Shown here one piece after another: positions 23,181-35,345 of a DNA stretch of 48,000 nt (positions are counted from its first letter, which is position 1; every line of letters begins with the position of its first letter). The position numbers and the translations under genes are program-made. Source of the DNA: Glandiceps talaboti (Eukaryota; Hemichordata; Enteropneusta; Spengelidae); contig NC_135566.1 of the NCBI RefSeq assembly GCF_964340395.1, positions 21,163,584 through 21,211,583 on the forward strand. Direction: 5' to 3'. The notes below the pieces were generated by a model, which had not been told where the DNA came from, searched no databases, and saw nothing but the letters and a program-made list of their open reading frames with translations.

Positions 23181-25876
23181 ATGGCGTTGAATGCCTGCCA
23201 ATATTCGAAAATTCAATACTGCAATGACTATATGCAATACTGCAATGACTATATGCAATACTGCAATGACTATATGCGATATGACTACATGAGATGATTA
23301 CATGCGATATGACTACATGCGATGTGACTACATGAGATGACTACATGCGATATGACTACATGAGGTGACTACATGCGATGCGACTACATTAGATGACTAC
23401 ATGAGATGACTACATGCGATATGACTATATGAGATGACTACATGCGATATGACTACATGAGGTGACTACATGCGATGTGACTACATGAGATGACTACATG
23501 CGATATGACTACATGAGATGACTACATGCTATACTGCGATGCGAGATGATGACATGATATGCGGCGATTTTGTAATGACGTTATGCCATTCGTAGATTAT
23601 TCAATATGCATAAGGGGTAGACCATTCGATATCCTGGGGGGGGGGCTTTGAAGATTGGTGGAGAGTCATTATTTTTTTTCCCACCTGCTTGCCTGAGAAT
23701 TATTTTTTTCTCCTTCGCCTATGCTGGCAACTTTTTTTTTCTTTGCTTTTCTGAGATATCCGTATTTTTTTTACGTCAATGTTGAACACCTACATTTGTT
23801 GCCACAATTTTCTGTTTGGTTTTGGCACACGGTAATAGAGAGAGTAAAAAGATGTTCTATGACACACATATTATATTTAGAAAACTACATATTTCATACA
23901 TGTTTGATTTTCAATTAAATAAACATCGTTGACAGTTTTTATGCCATGGTATGGTGACACACTGAAAATACAAATCGGAAACTTGATTGGTGAGCTCAAA
24001 CATTCAGATAGACCAGTCAGTTTCTCAAGCTTGGGGGATGGGGGTGTCAGTGTTTTTTTTCCATTGGGCCGACAAAAAGTCACTGACCCTCTTGAATAAA
24101 GTTTCATAGCATCTGACAGTAAGTTGTAGAGGGAAGAGCTTTGAGACTGGGATATGTCCACCTCTTGTGTGTTATTGTGTGTGTGAATGGGGGGGGGGGG
24201 TTTCTAGGGTTCTACAAAACGGCCTGGAGGATTTTTACTTCTAAAGGCAATGTTTAGGCTATTCACAGACACTTTCAGACAATAATTTACAAGCTTTACA
24301 AGGCAGCTCTAACATGTAAAAAGCAACTACATAAGGTTGAAACATGTTTGAAATAAAGTTCCATAGCATCTTGACAGTAAGAGGTGGAGGGAAGAACTTT
24401 GATTTGATTTTGGTGAATCTTATTGTTGGTTTAACGAATGAGTGGCCTCTGGGGTGATGGAGTGCAAGGGGTCCCCCCGCCAGATCTGCAGTTTTTTGTT
24501 TCTATTTAGGCAATTTTTAGGTTATGCATAGCCTCTGAGATATATATTGCCAAGCATCGAAAAGCTAAAGTAAATATAACTTTTTACCTAAATTGTCCAT
24601 GTTATAAAAGTGGGCCTGTAACATTGGTATAGGGGCATTGATATTGCATGTATAGTAAAGTTACTGATGTGTTAGAGCACTTTAGGAGGTCATACCTAGT
24701 GTACAATAGAAACTTGAATTTGAGTTGTGGTGTCGATACATGTAGTGTCTGAAATAGGAAGTATAGCATCCCTTTTGACAAATTCATACTGAAGAGACTA
24801 GAACAATTTAGATTAAGTTCTTTTATAAACTATCCAATAGTATGAAGGTTACCATTACAAAACCTTCAAGTTCACTTTTGCCCCAAAGTGTAAGATAAGT
24901 GAAGCACTGATTGTGAAACAGCCAAACACTTACATGGCATGTTCTGTAACTAGTGTGGTAGCTAGGTAATACATGTATTATATGTATAATGTTATGTATA
25001 GTTATTTATGAACCCTTACATGAAGTAATATTTAAACCATTTACGAAAGAAACAGAGAAAAGAACAAATATATATATATGTACCACATGCTAACGAAACT
25101 GACTGGTACCTGACATGTGTTTGAAACTGTTTGTCATGATTTGACAAGTGTCCTGGTTGGAGAGGTACGAGCAAGTTGAACAGTATACTCGAACCTGTGC
25201 ATCATTTCCCTGCCAAGACATTTTTTTTTCTAGCAGTAGTGGTCCGTCTTTTTTTTCCATCACCCTCTCATATCCGGATTTTTTTTTTCAAGCAAATCCA
25301 TTTGGCATCTTTTTTTCCCCGAAATCTTCCAAGCCCCCCCCCCCCCGGATATCAAATGGTCCACCTCTTACCACGTGCAACGGTGCAACATGCTGAGGAG
25401 TACTCCCTAGCCTGTTTCATATCAATACTCGTATTATGCGTATTGAATAATCTACGAATGGCATAACGTCATTACAAAATCGCCGCATATCATGTCATCA
25501 TCTCGCATCGCAGTATTGCATATAGTCATCTCATGTAGTCATGACACATGTAGTCATCTCATGTAGTCATATCGCATGTAGTCATCTCATGTAGTCATAT
25601 CGCATGTAGTCATATCGCATGTAGTCACCTCATGTAGTCATATCGCATGTAGTCATCTCATGTAGTCATATCGCATGTAGTCACCTCATGTAGTGATATC
25701 GCATGTAGTCATCTCATGTAGTCATATCGCATGTAGTCATCTCATGTAGTCACATCGCATGTAGTCATATCGCATGTAGTCACCTCATGTAGTCATATCG
25801 CATATAGTCATTGCAGTATTGCATATAGTCATTGAAGTATTGTATTTTCGAATATTGGCAGGCATTCTACGCTATA
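23181..25876. mobile_element. Composite TIR element B with subterminal minisatellites and a nested A-type core
   Basis: Outer ends GAATGCCTGCCAATATTCGA (23189) and its reverse complement (to 25868) define long inverted arms, about 23181-23655 and 25320-25876. Each arm holds a subterminal array of 12-15-bp words (GACTACATGCGATAT, GACTACATGAGAT), a conserved block GCGGCGATTTTGTAATGACG, and a G-run. The right arm has about 70 extra bases. The core 24011-25110 is bounded by GACCAGTCAGTTTCT and AACTGACTGGTACC, the same ends as element A, and shares A's interior in inverted orientation. No transposase ORF. Same family as C (42333-45147), with very similar sequence. Confidence 0.88.
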
Positions 25877-27474
25877 GTACGTGTACGTTACAGAATGACT
25901 GGTACAGTGATGTCAATGAATGTCTTCAACATTTGTGCAGAAGTCACCAAAGTATTAATAATGTAAGAATCTCTAGTTAATCGATTCATTTTTTCTTGTT
26001 CAGCACATATTCAAGTCTTTATTCAGACGTGAGGTATATTTGTTTACTTGATAAATGTAGTAAGAACAGTTTGAATTCTAAAGGTACTAGCATTAATATT
26101 CCATTTTATGTTAGCTCAGAAGAAAAAACAATTATACATTTGCATGTACCAAAATAAAATGACACTGCCAAACATGGTTTGTACTTTTGACTTCCTTTAT
26201 CAGGACGTATCTGGACTTTATATGCGTATAAAGATACTTCTGTGTGTCCCACTTGGATGTAGCACAGGGGCGGGTCAGTGTCTCAATGAAATTATATTTT
26301 CATTTACCAAAGCAATCAGTTCACGTGACACGTTTGATTGACAGTTGTCATTGGTATATATTGTTGGATTGATAGTTATATGTTTACTCGAGTGTGCTAT
26401 CTTCATAAAAATCGTCTTAAACACTTCTAAATTAAATCCTCCTCACATAAAGAAAGAAGCGACCAAAAATTTGACTGCTCATATCGTAATTGAATCCCGA
26501 GAAATCAACTGTCTTATGAAGCTTTCCACAGTTAATAAACTAGTTGTCTTGCCATTTCTTGCCCTAATATGTGGATAATGTTGTTCCACCTATTTTAGAC
26601 AGAGAGTATATCTGGCCTGAATTACATTTCCGCGCAAATGCAAACCGAGGGAACGAACAGCACTTAGGGAAGGGGTGGGGCTGATGAGAAAATATTTTGT
26701 ACAAATTGTTTCCCAGTTCCCTCTTCCCTTCAAGCTCACAAAAAAACGTTGTCGCTGATTTTCATTTGTGCAGTTATATGGCATACTTCCCGTATTCTGG
26801 AGATGTGCAAATGTATGATACACTAGTATAAAATAACAGTGGTAATCGACTTCAGTGTTCATACATAATAAGAGATTTCTTTATAAGTGTGGGATTTGCA
26901 AGGAGAGGTTGGATCGTAATCTATATTTGGAGATACTTAGCCAACCCCATTCAATTGTGGTTTGGCGCAGGAACAGCATCCCTTGATCACCCATGGGGAG
27001 TATTCTGGAATAGGGCTCAATCATTTGGTAACCTTGCCAAAATAAACCACAGGCTAGCATTGAAAGGGTTCTGGAAAATTCATTAAACGGAATAATTTTT
27101 AACCGACACAATATGCACATTATGCAAGTTTTTCGATTTGCCAATCCCCTCTCAGCGCAACGGAGGATGTTTTTAGACATGGTATTTTTTACAAGTGTGT
27201 AAGTAATGTTTATGATAGTCCATATATGCTTTTCAAGTTACATTTTAAAGTTCCACAGATGCCGGATCGGAGAACTAGAAAGTTTACAAACCTGATGCCA
27301 GTAAATTTAATGTTTTTAAACACTGTGCCGTTCACAGATGTACATGTATAACAACGTATAGTGGTCTTTGTTGTAGTATTTTGAATATTGACTTTAATTT
27401 ATCAAATTTAATTTTCCAGATTGTCCACCTGACAATATTGATTTTATATATTTGCCTCATAATGTATTTTAGAT
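25877..27474. other. Gene-less stretch
   Basis: No gene or repeat family recognised. Short ORFs (26108, 26345, 26590, 26889) lack splice context, conserved motifs or good starts; the one at 26345 begins with TTG. Confidence 0.45.
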
Positions 27475-30400
27475 ATAGTATTTTATTTGCCACAAACTCA
27501 AAATCATATCAACATAACAAGAGAGAAAGTACAAAAGACAGTGGAATAAATATTACAATTAAACTGATGGATGAATACAGAGTTTATGGCTGGACCACAG
27601 AAATAGTTTGAAACAAACTAGTCAAGTTTGTGGCCCATACTACAATTGATTAAACAAATAAAATAATCAAAGCAAAAACAAAAACAAATTTGAAATTAAA
27701 ACAAAAACAAACAAAAAACAAACAAAACAAAACGCGTTCTCATCAAAAAAAATATATATAACAACTGGCATTCAATGCAATGTAAGGTAGAAAAAGCTGA
27801 ATTAATTTTGTAACAAATACTGTTTTAACTGAGATTTAAAAGTAGTCCTGGATTGTATTTTTTTCAATTCTTCAGGTAAGGAGTTCCAATGTTTTGCAGC
27901 TGCATACTGAAAATTGTGTTGCGTCAAAGTAAGATTTACTTTTGGAATGTAAAAGTTATCTCTCGTTGTATTCCGAGTGTGATACGTATTTGGTGGTGTG
28001 TTGAAATAGTCGTTAACTGTTTGCGGGAAGTGACCGGCCCTCAAATCAAAAATAAATAAAGAAGTATTAAATTTGCATTGCTGGTGGACACTTAGAATTC
28101 CTAGTTGCTGAAAAAGAGGGGAGGAGGGAGCACCAATATTTGAAAAAGTTATAAAGCGAATAACTTTCTTTTGAAGGTTTAAGATAGGCTTGAGAAATGT
28201 ATTGCATGTATTGCCCCATATCTCTATACAATATGAGATATGGGGCAAGATCATAGAGTTATACAGCAGAAGAAGAGTAGATTTAGGTACGTAATAGCGA
28301 ATTTTGGAAATTATGCCATTAATTGGAGAAATTGCTTTCCTAACTTTTTCAATGTGTGATGTCCAAAGCATATTTTGATCTAAACACACGCCAAGATAAT
28401 TGGTTGACGTTACTTGTGAAATTTGTGAGCGATTGATGCCCAGACTTCCCTCCGTTTTCACCAATCTTTGCGAAGTCTTAATAATCATGAAATTCGTTTT
28501 TTCTACATTGATAGTGAGCCTATTGGCGTCGCACCAGTCACAGACTTTCCTGAAGTCGAAATGGAGTTGATCAAGCTGAATTATATTTGAGGGATTGTTG
28601 ATAAATTGAAACAAGTTTGTGTCGTCGGCAAATAATCGAAATTCAAATGCATCAGTAGCGTTCACAATATCATTGATGTAAATCAGAAAGAGAAGGGGGC
28701 CTAAAATTGAGCCTTGTGGTACTCGCTATATGGCGAGGTAACATTATTTATACAGACACACTGCTTACGCTGGGAGAGATAACTTTTAAACCAAAGTAAA
28801 GGCAAGCCTCTGACACTGTAGAAGAATACTATGGTCTATTGTGTCAAAGGCTTTCCGCAAATCAATGAATATACCACATGTCAGATATCCATTGTCCAGC
28901 TTATTAGCAATACCAGTGATCAGGTCAACCAGGGCAAGCTTAGTACTGTGTTTTTTCCTGAAACCAAACTGAGTTTTGATGAGGATGTTGTATTTTTCAA
29001 AATATATAACAAGTTGATGATTGACAATAGATTCAAACACTTTACTGATTACGGGCAAAATTGAAATGGGGCGATAATTGCCAACATCGCATGGCGAACC
29101 TTTTTTATAAATAGGTATTACCTTGGCAATCTTAAGTAGACTTGGAAAAATACCATTGTTGAGAGAACAGTTAATTATATGTGTGAGAGGGCATGCAATA
29201 ATGTGAGCAGCGTGTATAACTAAGAGGGGATTAATTGTGTCCTGACCGGTAGCTTTGCGGGGATCAAGCTTGAATATTTCTCCAAGGACGTCTTCTTCAG
29301 ACACGGGGTGAAAGAAAAAGGAGTTGAGGTAGTTCCCATCCAGGTATTGTCTAAAGTCTTTGTTGCTTGTAATCTTTTGAGCAAGATTGGGCCCAATACC
29401 AGTGAAATAATTATTGAATTCTTGAGTAATATCTCTCGTATCTGTTAAGCATGTGTTTCCAGGGTTGTTTGTAGTTAATTTATCGGGAGAACATTTGGTA
29501 TGTGTTTTGTTCAACATCTCTTTAATAGTAAGCCAAGTTTTGTTGGTGTTGCCAGAGGCATTTGAATTTTTATTGGTGTGTTCAACATCTCTTTAATAGT
29601 AAGCCAAGTTTTGTTGGTGTTGCCAGAGGCATTTGAATTTTTATTGGTGTAGTAGTTTTTCTTAGCCAACCTAAGGAGCTTCGTCAATGTATTCCTGTAC
29701 CTAGTATACATATTTTTAATTTGGTTATTCCTTGGGTGATTTTTCATTTTCGAGAAAAGTTTATGTTTTGTATGTATGGATGTAAATAAGCCCTTTGTGA
29801 TCCAGGGTCTTTTAATTGACTTTTGTGTTCTTGTAAATGTTTTTATTCGAAGATGTCTTCTGATAACAGTATGAAATAAATCATTAAAAATATTGTATGC
29901 TTCAGACGGATCTTCGCACATGTGGACTGGTTGCCAGGATACATTGCTTAGGTCAGCTAAGAAGGCCTCTTTGTTGTAATTCCAGAAATCGTAGGTGTGT
30001 GTTTTGGTACTGTTTTCAAAAACGTGATGCAGACTTTTAATAATGCCGAAAATTGGATAGTGGTCTGAAATGTCTGTTTCAATTGTACCGGACTCAATAA
30101 AGTGGTTAGTAATATTTATGAGGTGTTAGTAACTCTGGTAGGGGTGTTAATTAATTGTGTCATATTGTATGTATTCAGGAGAGTATTGTAATGAGTAACG
30201 GGTGGGCTATCTAAAGATGTGTCAATATTCATATCGCCAAGGAGAATACAATCACGCCCGTTCACTGACACCTGATCAAGGCATGCTTCTAAACTGTCAA
30301 TGAATTCATTAAAAGGTGTGTTGGGTCTTCTGTAGATAACGCCTATAACAATCTTTTTGTTGTTGATCATAGTTTCCCCAAAGATGGATTCGCAGTGATT

Positions 30401-30765
30401 AATTTTACATGTGTTAATGCGAGAGAAGGACAACGAGTTGTGAAAATACAGAGCGACTCCACCACCTTGTGAGGCTTCACGATTACAAGTAACGAAAGTA
30501 TAGGAAGGCAAATCATAAAGACAGCAATTTGAATCGGGATGTAACCATGTTTCCGTTAGAGCTATAAAAAGAAAATTTTGATCTAACATGCTTAGAAAGT
30601 TAACAAAGCTATCAAAGTTTTTTGTAAGGGATCTGACATTGCAATGTAGGAAAGAACATGAACTGTTTAAAAGATTTCTATCAGAATTGAACTGGTTGAC
30701 GGTGCAAGACTTACAGCTGTATTTGACTATGACTTCTTCGTTCATCATGAAATGACTGACATACT
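27475..30765 (-). mobile_element. Non-LTR retrotransposon with endonuclease and reverse transcriptase, broken (CR1/L2/Jockey-like)
   Basis: Minus-strand LINE ORF2. The endonuclease region (30748-30116) shows LHCNVRSL, LTETWLHP, GGGVALYF, VIYRRPNTPF and LLGDMNID; DISDHYPIFG follows in another frame near 30080. Reverse transcriptase: IPIYKKGSPCDVGNYRPISI, FGFRKKHSTK, FIDLRKAFDTIDH, VPQGSILGPLLFLIY (28735-28675), FRLFADDTNLF (motif C, ~28640), then C-terminal HWNSLPEEL. The frame breaks at about 30115, 29515 (a 71-bp tandem duplication), 28785 and 28690. The 3' UTR contains a T/G-rich stretch and ends with GGCAAATAAAATAC near 27490-27475. ORF1 and the 5' UTR were not found. Non-functional as read. 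Confidence 0.93.
29511..29652. repeat. 71-bp tandem duplication within the LINE
   Basis: TCAACATCTCTTTAATAGTA begins at 29511 and again at 29582, with the two 71-bp copies essentially identical. Since 71 is not a multiple of three it breaks the ORF. Confidence 0.95.
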
Positions 30766-30799
30766 TAGAGAATTAGTAATCGAAAGATGTGTTTTTAAT

Positions 30800-30918
30800 G
30801 TGCATTAAGTTAGTTTTGTTTGTTTGATATGCTTGTGTGTTTTGTATTCTTGAATTTTTCATTTTTAGGAGCCTGTAAATGGGACTTGCCGGCCTTCCGT
30901 GAAATAAATAAATAAACT
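30800..30918 (+). mobile_element. 3' tail of a second LINE in plus orientation
   Basis: A short fragment ending GGGACTTGCCGGCCTTCCGT followed by GAAATAAATAAATAAA has the look of a LINE 3' UTR with an (AATA)n tail. It abuts the 5' end of the minus-strand LINE. No coding part is attached. Confidence 0.5.
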
Positions 30919-31400
30919 GTATGTCAACGAGTTGAGTAATTGGTAACAAAATACAACACCTTATTATTCCAAGACAATAGCCCCCGTCACCACGTCCTGG
31001 TTTTCACATAATTTTATACATTACACTTTCATTCAAACGGGGGTCGACACATACATTCATAATTCATCAACAATACCGGTGCTTATCCGTCATTGCACGC
31101 ATTTAGCGAGGAACGCTAGTCTATACCTTCATTACACAGTGTTCACCCCTGTGCACGTTACATAAGTTTGTATTCCTGTAAAATAAAAGAATGTGGAGAA
31201 ATCAACTCCGGACTTTTGATTGGTTGTTTGTCAAATGTAACACGTGTACTCCCTGTCAAGTGATTGACCAATTTGAAACAAACAACACCTAACTAGTCTT
31301 ACAAACACAATAGTTTTCCCTGCCACCACCTTTAAAGTGCACCTGGAGGGGTAGAGGAAAATTTTGATCCTCTAGGTCTGATTGGTTCATGGTTCTCGAC
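30919..31400. other. Gene-less stretch upstream of the intronless ORF
   Basis: No repeat family recognised. It contains an E-box CACGTG (31242) and inverted CCAAT words (ATTGG at 31218 and 31381) and may act as promoter of the gene at 31489. Confidence 0.35.
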
Positions 31401-31424
31401 AGGAATCTAACATCTTGGGTTGGG

Positions 31425-31433
31425 TATATAAAT
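31425..31433 (+). promoter_or_regulatory. TATA box of the intronless ORF
   Basis: TATATAAAT lies 64 bp before the ATG at 31489, so transcription would be expected to start near 31455, giving a 5' UTR of about 35 nt. An inverted CCAAT (ATTGG, 31381) is about 45 bp further upstream. Confidence 0.55.
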
Positions 31434-31488
31434 GACGCGTGATACATTTTCAAACTGTCTTTGCGACTCCAGCAAACGATAAACAAAG

Positions 31489-32076
31489 ATGGATACTGGT
31501 ATTGTGCTGCTCACCCTGGTCTATGTCGTCATAGTATATGTCCGAAGCCTTGTACTGCTGAGAGTGGATGATAGAAGAATATTCCGATGTTTGGTATGGG
31601 TCCTGGATGCTGTATGCTGTCTACTTCGCTCACTGGTCGAAAAGAGGAAGTTGGAAGGAAAAATTGCAATGTGTATCACCGTATGGATGCTGTGTTTGCT
31701 TCAGATGTTTGTTCGCTGTACAATAGAGACTGTTCGAGAATGGAAGTCAATGGTTTGCGTATTGGTTCGTCAATTTATCATGGTTTGGTCCCTGCGAGAA
31801 CGTCGAAGGATGGTATATGAGATAAGTCGGTTTGCTATGTTTGTTCTTTCTGCTGCATTTGGGCCCGTTGTATGGGAATGGGGGCCATGGTGGCAATTTC
31901 GGCGCGGTACCTTTTTTGGCGGGAAGGTGGCGGCCCGGGTTGACAGGTTAGGATTTAGACGGTTTTGTCAGGAGGAAAGTTTGTCATTGGTTGTTCAAGT
32001 GGCACAGACTGTAATATTCCCCATTTTCGAAAACATTAAGAACGCAAAATACATATCAAAATTTATCTACGAATAA
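31489..32076 (+). CDS. Unrecognised intronless 195-residue hydrophobic protein
   Basis: I do not recognise this protein. The ATG sits in a good context (ACAAAGATGG), 64 bp after a TATA box, and the ORF runs 195 codons to TAA at 32074-32076, which overlaps an AATAAA signal at 32072-32077. This complete small-gene architecture and the locally higher GC make it more than a chance ORF. The protein starts with a hydrophobic segment (residues 4-24, GIVLLTLVYVVIVYVRSLVL), followed by four further hydrophobic stretches (about 58-75, 87-101, 112-129, 165-180) separated by Arg/Lys-rich loops (RERRR at 103-107), and a Trp-rich patch WEWGPWW (129-135). A small multipass membrane protein is the simplest reading. 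It could be a lineage-specific gene, a retrocopy or a domesticated fragment; no poly-A tail or flanking duplication was noticed. Confidence 0.5.
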   Translation: MDTGIVLLTLVYVVIVYVRSLVLLRVDDRRIFRCLVWVLDAVCCLLRSLVEKRKLEGKIAMCITVWMLCLLQMFVRCTIETVREWKSMVCVLVRQFIMVWSLRERRRMVYEISRFAMFVLSAAFGPVVWEWGPWWQFRRGTFFGGKVAARVDRLGFRRFCQEESLSLVVQVAQTVIFPIFENIKNAKYISKFIYE

Positions 32077-32077
32077 A
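32072..32077 (+). terminator. Polyadenylation signal overlapping the stop codon
   Basis: AATAAA overlaps the TAA stop of the 195-codon ORF. The following 30 bases (ATACAAATCAAAATTTATCG) repeat the last codons of the ORF in diverged form, a local tandem duplication. Confidence 0.4.
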
Positions 32078-32324
32078 AAATACAAATCAAAATTTATCGA
32101 CAAACAAATTTGAATAGATACGTCATACATAGTCATGTACACAAAGTTGTTCTCGGGTACCCAGATTCCTATAAATTCAGCCACCTCCGGTATACACATT
32201 TCTTTCACAACCGAAACAATTGTATTTTGCCATGTTCAAATGAAAAATCATTGATGTTTATATTAGACTATTTACGAAACACAAACTTGAAAACCATAAT
32301 TGCCTATAACCACAGAAAACCACT

Positions 32325-32590
32325 TCTATTTAGGGTCCCATACTAAAGTTACCCCAAAACTAGTAAACCAAATGTAAACTTAAAATAGGTTGTTCCTAGA
32401 AATACAGACTGTGCCACTTCTAATTAGGGTTCCCATTCTAAAATTAACAACTTTCACAAAAACTAGTTAACTAAATGTAAACTTAAAATAGATTGTTTCT
32501 AGAAATACTGACTGTGCCACTTCTAATTAGGGTTAAAGTTTTCGCAAAATCTAGTTAGTTAGTTTTTTTTCAAGAAATACAAAGTTGAAT
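32325..32590. repeat. ~120-bp tandem repeat, 2-3 copies
   Basis: Units share GACTGTGCCACTTCTAATTA and AAATGTAAACTTAAAATAG. The sequence between this and the satellite (32591-32929) holds nothing recognised. Confidence 0.85.
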
Positions 32591-32929
32591 CGAAATATTT
32601 CTTTCATTAAAATGCTAATCATACAAAATTAAAACCCGTGTATTTTGCTCTGCAGCGCATATTTTTTTCATTCATGTTACAAATTTAAGAGTTATTTCCG
32701 TAAAGACATTCTTCTTTGAAGATGATGAAAAAGATAAGTTTGTTTACAATATTACAAATATAGCTAATAACCACATAACAACCAACAATGTGAACCAAAT
32801 TTATTTTTCGTTTTGTGATGGTCAGAACATTCATAAATTACAATACAAAATAATGTCACCGCTTCAGTTATACCCATGGTATAGTGATCAAATATATGTG
32901 TCTCAAAACCAAATTAAGGCTTATGATCT

Positions 32930-35345
32930 CATCTTTTTGGTCAAAGATCTATCATTAGATTAAGATGTAATTTTGATGTGTTTATCTCATTAGTGATATG
33001 CAAATTAGGGCTACAAAGACTAAAACTAAGTCTATATTTACAAAAAGTCTATAACAAGATGATCTAATCAGTAATATGCAAATTAGTGCCTAATAATGTG
33101 TCTTTTTGATCAAAAATCTATCATTAGATTAAGATGTATTCTGGATGTGTTTATCTCATCAGTGATATGCAAATTAGGGCTAAGAAGGCTAAAAATAAAA
33201 GAAAGTCTATAACAAGATGATCCAATCAGTAATATGCAAATTAGTGCCTAATAATATGTCTTTTTGGTCAAAATTCTATCATTAGATTCAGATGTATTCT
33301 TGATGTGTTTATCTCATCACTTATATGCAAATTAGGGCTAAAAAGACTAAAACTAAAAGTCTATATTTACAAAAAGTCTATAACAAGATGATCCAATCAG
33401 TAATATGCAAATTAGTGCCTAATAATGAGTCTTTTTGATCAAAAGTCTATCATTAGATTAAGATGTATTCTTGATGTGTTTATCTCATCAGTGATATGCA
33501 AATTAGGGCTAAAAAGACTAACAATAAAATAGTCTATAACAAGATGATCCAATCAGTAATATGCAAATTAGTGCCTAATAATGAGTCTTTTTGATCAAAA
33601 ATCTATCATTAAATTAAGATGTATTCTTGATGTGTTTATCTCATCAGTGATATGCAAATTAGGGCTAAAAAGACTAAAAATAAAATAGTCTATAACAAGA
33701 TGATCCAATCAGTAATATGCAAATTAGTGCCTAATAATGTGTCTTTTTGGTCAAAAGTCTATCATTAGATTAAGATGTATTCTTGATGTGTTTATCTCAT
33801 CACTGATATGCAAATTAGGGCTAAAAAGACTAAAAATAAAATAGTCTATAACAAGATGATCCAATCAGTAATATGCAAATTAGTGCCTAATAATGTGTCT
33901 TTTTGGTCAAAAGTCTATCATTAGATTAAGATGTACTCTTGATGTGTTTATCTCATCAGTGATATGCAAATTAGGGCTAAAAAGACTCAAACTAAAAGAA
34001 AGTCTATAACAAGATGATCCAATCAGTAATATGCAAATTAGTGCCTAATAATATGTCTTTTTGGTCAAAATTCTATCATTAGATTAAGATGTATTCTTGA
34101 TGTGTTTATCTCATTAGTGATATGCAAATTAGGGCTAAAAAGACTAAAACTAAGTCTATATTTACAAAGTCTATAACAAGATGATCCAATCAGTAATATG
34201 CAAATTAGTGCCTAATAACGTGTCTTTTTGGTCAAAAGTCTATCATTAGATTAAGATGTATTCTTGATGTGTTTATCTCATCACTGATATGCAAATTAGG
34301 GCTAAAAAGACTCAAACTAAAAGAAAGTCTATAACAAGATGATCCAATCAGTAATATGCAAATTAGTGTCTAATAATGTGTCTTTTTGGTCAAAAGTCTA
34401 TCATTAGATTAAGATGTACTCTTGATGTGTTTATCTCATCAGTGATATGCAAATTAGGGCTAAAAAGACTCAAACTAAAAGAAAGTCTATAACAAGATGA
34501 TCCAATCAGTAATATGCAAATTAGTGCCTAATAATATGTCTTTTTGGTCAAAATTCTATCATTAGATTAAGATGTAATTTTGATGTGTTTATCTCATTAG
34601 TGATATGCAAATTAGGGCTAAAAAGACTAAAACTAAAAGTCTATATTTATAAAGTCTATAACAAGATGATCCAATCAGTAATATGCAAATTAGTGCCTAA
34701 TAACGTGTCTTTTTGGTCAAAAGTCTATCATTAGATTTAGATGTATTCTTAATACCATGATCTCATCGGTGATATGCAAATTAGGGCTAAAAAGCCTCAA
34801 ACTAAAAGTCTATATTTACAAAACGTCTATAACAAGATGATCTCTTCAGTGATATGCAAATTAGGGGCTAATAATGTGGCTTTTTGGTCAAAAGTCTATC
34901 ATTAGTTTAAGATGTATTCTTAATACTCTGATCTCATCGATGATATGCAAATTAGGGCTAAAAAGCCTAAAACTAAAGGTCTTTATTTAAAAAAGTCTAT
35001 AATAAGATGATCCAATCAGTAATATGCAAATTAGTGCCTAAAAATGTGTCTTTATGGTAAAAAATCTATCATTAGTTTAAGATGTATTCTTGATGTGTTT
35101 ATCTCATCAGTGATATGCAAATTAGGGCTATAAAGACTAAAACTAAGTCTATATTTACAAAAGGTCTATAACACGATCCAATCAGTGATATGTAAATTAT
35201 GATCTAAAAATGTCTTTTTGGTTGTCTATAATTAGATTAAGATGTATTCTTGATATGATAATTTCATCAGTGATATGCAAATTAGGGCTAAAAAGACTAC
35301 AACTAAACATCTGTAATTACAAAAAGTCTATAACATGATGATCCC
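32930..35345 (+). repeat. 156-171-bp satellite, about 15 copies, dimeric monomer
   Basis: GATGATCCAATCAGTAATAT recurs at about 33061, 33219, 33390, 33546, 33702, 33858, 34016, 34183, 34341, 34499, 34668, 34839, 35009 and 35175. Each monomer has two related halves, both with TGATATGCAAATTAG or a one-base variant: one followed by GGCTAAAAAGACTAAAA, the other by TGCCTAATAATGTGTCTTTT. Spacing falls in two classes, ~156-158 and ~166-171 bp, the longer having CTATATTTACAAAAAGT. The reverse complement of the core is present in single copy in both R2 elements (13320-13375, 17195-17250). Confidence 0.95.

Noticed and set aside
23200-23560. CRISPR-like alternation of short repeats
   Set aside because: The words are 12-15 bp without spacers of constant length, they form transposon arms with an inverted partner at 25.5 kb, and the context is animal DNA.
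26345-26578. 77-codon ORF with a hydrophobic start after a TATA-like sequence
   Set aside because: It starts with TTG, not ATG, has no polyadenylation signal or motif, and lies in unremarkable sequence.
30116-30748. Cellular endonuclease/phosphatase gene
   Set aside because: The AP-endonuclease-like motifs are followed by LINE reverse transcriptase on the same strand, so it is the LINE endonuclease.
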